The notes below the pieces were generated by a model. It saw nothing but the letters and a program-made list of their open reading frames with translations, was not told the origin of the DNA and ran no database searches. A stretch of DNA of 9,264 bases. It comes from Thiotrichales bacterium. GTDB taxonomy: Bacteria; Pseudomonadota; Gammaproteobacteria; Thiomicrospirales; Thiomicrospiraceae. The stretch lies in assembly GCA_014763835.1 (NCBI GenBank), contig JACXUQ010000034.1, forward strand, positions 1 to 9,264. The letters run 5' to 3'. Shown here in pieces: positions 6,142 to 9,264 of this stretch (positions are counted from its first letter, which is position 1; each line of letters opens with the position of its first letter). Both the position numbers and the translations under genes were made by a program.

Positions 6142-7521
6142 TCAGCCGGTTGTTTTATGCGTACAAAATGAGAAAATCTGCGATTCCGTTAGACTCAAAT
6201 TGGTCAGTGCCAGCCGATCGGTAGACATCCGTCTGAATTCGTAGGGTTGTGATGACGGTTGATAAGACAACCCCCAAACCGCAATTAGCGCATCGTTGCA
6301 CATGAGTACCGGCCAATAGGGTCTTAACCAGGCGGGTATCCCGGCCTGCTGAAAATGCTCTTTGAGGTGTTTTCGATGCAGTTTTGCGACACTGTCCATA
6401 CTGCACAGACGTAGATGCTGCCGGTTTTCTTCCAGCCAGCGTTGCGGTAGTGGCTGGATAAAGACAGGTTCGTGCGAGATTTTTCGGGGAGCGGCATACT
6501 GCAACGCATCAGTTAAATTTAGGCCATATTCTTTAAATTTATCAGTCAGATAGAATAGCTTTCCTTTAAACAGCTTTAAACACCCATGCGCCAATTTGTA
6601 TTCCGCATTAAGTGTGACGTTGAGCAGCGTGTACTGTTGAATCCAGTTGAGTTCCGCCGTGTTTAAGTGCAGACCTGCCTGGTGTTTGGCCCAGTAACGC
6701 AGCAGGTTTTTTTGCGCGATCCAGTCAAGATATTGGTAAGCATTGAGATCGATGGAAACGTTTGAATAGTGTCCGGTATCATCAAGCTGCTGCCGTGCGA
6801 TACGTTCCAACAGGGTTTGCGCCTCTCCCATATGTTCGGCGCAGAGTGCAATCTGTGCCGTGCTGTGTTCCCTGATCTTTTCCAGTGCAGGCAGAATTTG
6901 ATGGCGGATGGCGTTACGGGTGTGTTTTACGCTGGTGTTGCTCGGGTCCTCAATCCAGTTCAGCTGATACTCATGACCATAGCGTTGTAAATGTGCATAG
7001 CTAACAGACAATAAAGGCCGGCCATGGTTTGCTGAACCACTGCATGGCAGTGGAATCGCTTTTTGATAAGGCATCCCGGCCAATCCGAGCACGCCGGCAC
7101 CGCGCGTCAGATTCAGCAGTAACGTTTCAGCTTGATCGCGTTGATGGTGCGCGGTTAATAGCCAGTCGCCAGTTTTAATTTGGGCGAAGAGCGCTTCATA
7201 GCGCGCTTTTCTAGCAATGGCTTCCAAGCCTTTACGGCGCGTGCTTGGCAGGTTCAGGTCGATTTGGGTGTATGCAACGCCGATCGAATCACAGAAATTG
7301 TGGCAGTGCGCAGCCCACTGGGCGGAATCGGGATGAATCTGATGGTTGATGTGAATGGCGTGCAAATGCGTTTTCAGTGAGCGCTCTTGCGCGAGCAGGT
7401 GCAGCAGCACCGTGGAATCCAAACCGCCGCTGAAGGCTACATAAATTCGGGGCTCTTGTTGGCTGACAAGGGCTTTGAACGATTCGATTGCCGAAAGCAG
7501 AATACGCAGGGAATCAGACAC
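6142..7521 (-). CDS. tilS: tRNA(Ile)-lysidine synthetase
   Basis: TilS attaches lysine to C34 of the CAU-anticodon tRNA-Ile using ATP. This changes both its codon reading (AUG to AUA) and its charging from Met to Ile, and it is normally essential. The N-terminal PP-loop ATPase domain shows the signature SGGLDST (31-37), GLEAIARKARYEAL (98-111), LTAHHQRDQAETLLLNLTRG (122-141) and WIEDPSN (189-195) followed by RNAIRHQILP (202-211). The poorly conserved central region is followed by a TilS C-terminal domain at about 375-440 (KLHRKHLKEHF, then RPYWPVL). At 459 residues it is about 27 longer than the E. coli protein. The start is a GTG; no in-frame ATG lies nearby upstream and there is no obvious ribosome binding site, so the start is less certain than the identity. 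accA-tilS is a common pairing, but here a hairpin terminator stands only 28 bases before this start. Confidence 0.95.
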   Translation of the reverse strand: MSDSLRILLSAIESFKALVSQQEPRIYVAFSGGLDSTVLLHLLAQERSLKTHLHAIHINHQIHPDSAQWAAHCHNFCDSIGVAYTQIDLNLPSTRRKGLEAIARKARYEALFAQIKTGDWLLTAHHQRDQAETLLLNLTRGAGVLGLAGMPYQKAIPLPCSGSANHGRPLLSVSYAHLQRYGHEYQLNWIEDPSNTSVKHTRNAIRHQILPALEKIREHSTAQIALCAEHMGEAQTLLERIARQQLDDTGHYSNVSIDLNAYQYLDWIAQKNLLRYWAKHQAGLHLNTAELNWIQQYTLLNVTLNAEYKLAHGCLKLFKGKLFYLTDKFKEYGLNLTDALQYAAPRKISHEPVFIQPLPQRWLEENRQHLRLCSMDSVAKLHRKHLKEHFQQAGIPAWLRPYWPVLMCNDALIAVWGLSYQPSSQPYEFRRMSTDRLALTNLSLTESQIFSFCTHKTTG

Positions 7522-7549
7522 GGTGATTGAAATCAGGTCGGTAAAAGCA

Positions 7550-7575
7550 AACAGGCCGGGTTGACCCGGCCTGTT
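7550..7575 (-). terminator. Rho-independent terminator or attenuator after accA
   Basis: AACAGGCCGGG (7550-7560), TTGA, and CCCGGCCTGTT (7565-7575) form a perfect 11-bp GC-rich stem with a 4-base loop. In the accA direction it starts 12 bases after the stop codon and its stem ends in UU, followed by UGCUUUUAC, a short broken U-run. This is a convincing intrinsic terminator for accA. Because tilS begins 28 bases further on, leaving no room for a separate full promoter after it, it may be leaky and set the accA:tilS ratio. Confidence 0.8.
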
Positions 7576-7587
7576 GAGATTTTAAAA

Positions 7588-8544
7588 TCAGGCAACTTCA
7601 AAATTACCATAACCCATATAGCGGTTATAACGCTTGTCCAGCAGATCGCTGACGGGCTTTTTGCTCACCTCGGCCAATTGCATTTTCAGTGCCTGCTTAA
7701 GATTGGCTGCCATCGCTTTGGGGTCGCGGTGTGCGCCGCCCAGCGGTTCCGGAATAATGTGGTCGATCAATCCCAATGACTTCAGACGGGTTGCGGTAAT
7801 GCCCAATGCTTCGGCCGCATCCTTGGCGTTGGCGGCATTTTTCCAGAGGATGGACGCACAGCCTTCAGGGGAAATGACCGAATAGGTGCTGTACTGCAAC
7901 ATCATGGTGACGTCGCCGACACCGATTGCCAGCGCACCGCCGGAACCGCCCTCGCCGATGACCGTGCAGATAATCGGTACGCGCAGTTCGGCCATTTCGA
8001 TCAGGTTGCGGGCAATCGCCTCGCTCTGGCCGCGTTCTTCGGCGTCAATTCCAGGATAAGCGCCCGGGGTGTCGATAAAGGTGACGATCGGCAGATTGAA
8101 ACGCTCCGCCATTTTCATCAAGCGCAAGGCTTTACGATAGCCTTCAGGACGAGGCATACCGAAATTGCGGTGGATCTTCTCTTTGGTGTCGCGGCCTTTT
8201 TCCTGACCGATGACCATGACCGCTTGGCCGTCAAGACGCGCCAGACCGGCAACAATCGCCTTATCGTCCGCAAAGGCGCGGTCGCCGTGCAGCTCTTTAA
8301 AATCGGTAAAGATAGCTTTGATATAGTCCAGTGTGTAAGGACGTTGCGAGTGTCTGGCCAACTGGGAAATTTGCACGTCAGTCAGATTGCGGAAAATCGA
8401 TTCGGTCAGATTTTTGCTTTTGGTTTCCAGTGCCGCGATCTCCTGCAAAAGATCCATGCCGCCGCCATCTAGATGTCTTAGCTCGTCGATTTTGGCTTCC
8501 AGTTCGGCAATCGGTTGTTCAAAATCCAAAAAATCTAATTTCAT
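7588..8544 (-). CDS. accA: Acetyl-CoA carboxylase carboxyltransferase subunit alpha
   Basis: AccA pairs with AccD to form the carboxyltransferase that moves CO2 from biotin on AccB to acetyl-CoA, making malonyl-CoA for fatty-acid synthesis. The 318-residue protein matches E. coli AccA (319) throughout: FLDFEQPIAELEAKID (5-20), HSQRPYTLDYI (65-75), ADDKAIV, KEKIHRNFGMPRPEGYRKAL (121-140), FIDTPGAYPG (156-165), ERGQSEAIARN (170-180), the glycine-rich IGEGGSGGALAIGVGD (196-211) that forms part of the acyl-CoA and oxyanion site, SPEGCASILWK (225-235) and PEPLGGAHRDP (266-276). The ATG at 8544-8542 gives the standard N-terminus; only a weak GGA lies upstream. It diverges from the DUF481 gene and is followed by a clear hairpin terminator, with tilS beyond. 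No AccD gene is in the window, as is usual in gammaproteobacteria. Confidence 0.98.
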   Translation of the reverse strand: MKLDFLDFEQPIAELEAKIDELRHLDGGGMDLLQEIAALETKSKNLTESIFRNLTDVQISQLARHSQRPYTLDYIKAIFTDFKELHGDRAFADDKAIVAGLARLDGQAVMVIGQEKGRDTKEKIHRNFGMPRPEGYRKALRLMKMAERFNLPIVTFIDTPGAYPGIDAEERGQSEAIARNLIEMAELRVPIICTVIGEGGSGGALAIGVGDVTMMLQYSTYSVISPEGCASILWKNAANAKDAAEALGITATRLKSLGLIDHIIPEPLGGAHRDPKAMAANLKQALKMQLAEVSKKPVSDLLDKRYNRYMGYGNFEVA

Positions 8545-8583
8545 GCGTGCAATTCCGTCATCGGTTATCTAAATAGTCTGCGC

Positions 8584-8629
8584 ATTTTACCAAAGTTATG
8601 GCGTAAATGTGTATAGCCCCGCTTTTTTT
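8584..8629 (-). promoter_or_regulatory. Candidate accA promoter with upstream A-tract
   Basis: On the minus strand TAAAAT (8589-8584) is a good -10 box and is followed at once by GCGCAG. Transcription would start near 8577, about 32 bases before the ATG. No good -35 hexamer is seen at 16-18 bases. A run of seven A on this strand (8629-8623) falls near -46 to -52, where an UP element would bind the polymerase alpha subunit and could compensate. Inference only. Confidence 0.35.
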
Positions 8630-8665
8630 CTGTTTATGCACTTCAGCGCATATTTGGGCTGGGTT

Positions 8666-8674
8666 TGCTATAAT
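8666..8674 (+). promoter_or_regulatory. Extended -10 promoter of the DUF481 gene
   Basis: TGCTATAAT is a perfect extended -10 element (TGn plus TATAAT at 8669-8674). No good -35 is seen, as is usual for this class. Transcription would begin near 8681, about 42 bases before the ATG. GCGCAT (8646-8651) and ATGCGC (8673-8678) form an inverted repeat overlapping this promoter and could be an operator. Confidence 0.65.
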
Positions 8675-8710
8675 GCGCAACTTTATTTTAACTGTCCTGA
8701 CGCGACAAAC

Positions 8711-8716
8711 AGGAGG
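8711..8716 (+). promoter_or_regulatory. Consensus ribosome binding site of the DUF481 gene
   Basis: AGGAGG, a full Shine-Dalgarno core, lies six bases before the ATG at 8723 and fixes the start. It is the strongest such site in the window and suggests high translation. Confidence 0.85.
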
Positions 8717-8722
8717 AAAGCG

Positions 8723-9264
8723 ATGAAATTGGCTAAACGTACTTGGGGAGCGGCGTTGTTGACGCTGGCGGTGAGTGCATCAGCAATGGCAGCTGACAAA
8801 GGTTCTGAAAACGGTTTGCGAGGTTCCGGTGAACTGGGCTATGCCAACACTACCGGTAATACCGACAGCACGGCGGTGTATGGCGCGCTGAAAATCGATT
8901 ACATTCAGCAGGTATATGAGTTCAAGTCGGCATTTGAAATCAACAACAAGTCTGAAGACGGCCAGCAGACTCAGGAACGTTATGTGGGTGAGTTGCAATA
9001 CAACCGTTTTTATGCGGCAGACAAGAACTATTACAGCTTTGTGCAGACGCGTTTTGAGCGCGACCATTTTGCCGACTTGGAGCTGGATAGTCTGGCGACC
9101 CTGGGTCTGGGTAAAACATTTTTAAAAGACGATAGAGTGACCTTGAAAGCCGAGGCCGGTCTGGGTTACCAAGCCACCGATTATATTAACGCCGATGATA
9201 CGGATCAGGTCATTGCGCGTCTTAAAGGCGATTTTAGCTACCGCTTTAACGAGCACGTGAAATT
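8723..9264 (+). CDS. DUF481 (YdiY-like) outer-membrane protein, partial (N-terminal 180 residues)
   Basis: The reading frame stays open to the right edge, so the C-terminus is missing. The first 23 residues are a signal peptide: MKLAKR, a hydrophobic core (about 9-17), then SASAMA with predicted cleavage before A24. The mature part begins with a family-typical GELGYANTTGNTDS (36-49), then SEDGQQTQERYVGELQYN (77-94), FVQTRFERD (106-114) and LKAEAGLGYQ (141-150). This spacing of Gly-Tyr and aromatic residues in alternating short strands is that of DUF481 proteins such as E. coli YdiY, predicted to be outer-membrane beta-barrels of unknown function; YdiY-type genes have been associated with acid or salt response in some bacteria. 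A perfect ribosome binding site and an extended -10 promoter suggest strong expression. It diverges from accA. I would not assign a more precise role. Confidence 0.87.
   Translation, partial: MKLAKRTWGAALLTLAVSASAMAADKGSENGLRGSGELGYANTTGNTDSTAVYGALKIDYIQQVYEFKSAFEINNKSEDGQQTQERYVGELQYNRFYAADKNYYSFVQTRFERDHFADLELDSLATLGLGKTFLKDDRVTLKAEAGLGYQATDYINADDTDQVIARLKGDFSYRFNEHVK

Noticed and set aside
8611..8630. GCCCCGC followed by seven T as a plus-strand terminator
   Set aside because: No matching stem arm upstream; the T-run is better read as an A-tract upstream of the accA promoter.
8780..9067. 95-codon minus-strand frame opposite the DUF481 gene
   Set aside because: Shadow of a plus-strand gene with a signal peptide, promoter and consensus ribosome binding site.

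Overview
This window looks like ordinary chromosome of a gammaproteobacterium. The block accA-tilS-pyrG-kdsA-eno-ftsB, the pairing of surE with pcm, and protein sequences close to the Escherichia coli versions all point that way. Base composition is near balanced. The style recalls sulfur-oxidising Thiomicrospira/Hydrogenovibrio-type bacteria, but that is an impression from gene order and protein flavour, not a proof. KdsA implies a Gram-negative envelope with LPS, and the gene at the right edge encodes a probable outer-membrane protein.

Layout from left to right. Positions 1-1097 (minus strand) hold surE followed by pcm, whose 3' end is cut by the window edge; both act on damage or stress metabolism (nucleotide/polyphosphate hydrolysis and isoaspartyl repair). 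smrA (plus strand, 1151-1714) diverges from surE across 53 bases that hold two plausible back-to-back promoters. smrA then converges on ftsB, the last gene of a long minus-strand run. Read in the direction of transcription, that run is accA (8544-7588), a strong hairpin terminator or attenuator (7575-7550), tilS (7521-6142), a clear sigma70-type promoter (6081-6053), pyrG, kdsA, a second conspicuous hairpin (3511-3467), eno and ftsB. At the right edge a DUF481 outer-membrane-type gene (plus strand, from 8723) diverges from accA and has an extended -10 promoter and an ideal ribosome binding site.

The genes cover fatty-acid synthesis (AccA), tRNA-Ile decoding (TilS), CTP supply (PyrG), the Kdo sugar of LPS (KdsA, which uses CTP and PEP chemistry downstream), PEP production (Eno) and septal division (FtsB). 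PEP made by enolase is a KdsA substrate, and CTP is needed to activate Kdo, so the pyrG-kdsA-eno grouping makes metabolic sense.

I found no mobile element, CRISPR array, tRNA or rRNA, phage gene or defence system, and no evidence for an undescribed multi-gene system. The points most worth a second look are small: KdsA carries the full metal-ligand set of the metal-dependent class, unlike E. coli; the 11-bp hairpins at accA/tilS and kdsA/eno; a shared GC-rich sequence just after the -10 boxes of the accA and DUF481 promoters; and an intact DLHG motif in an SmrA-type protein.
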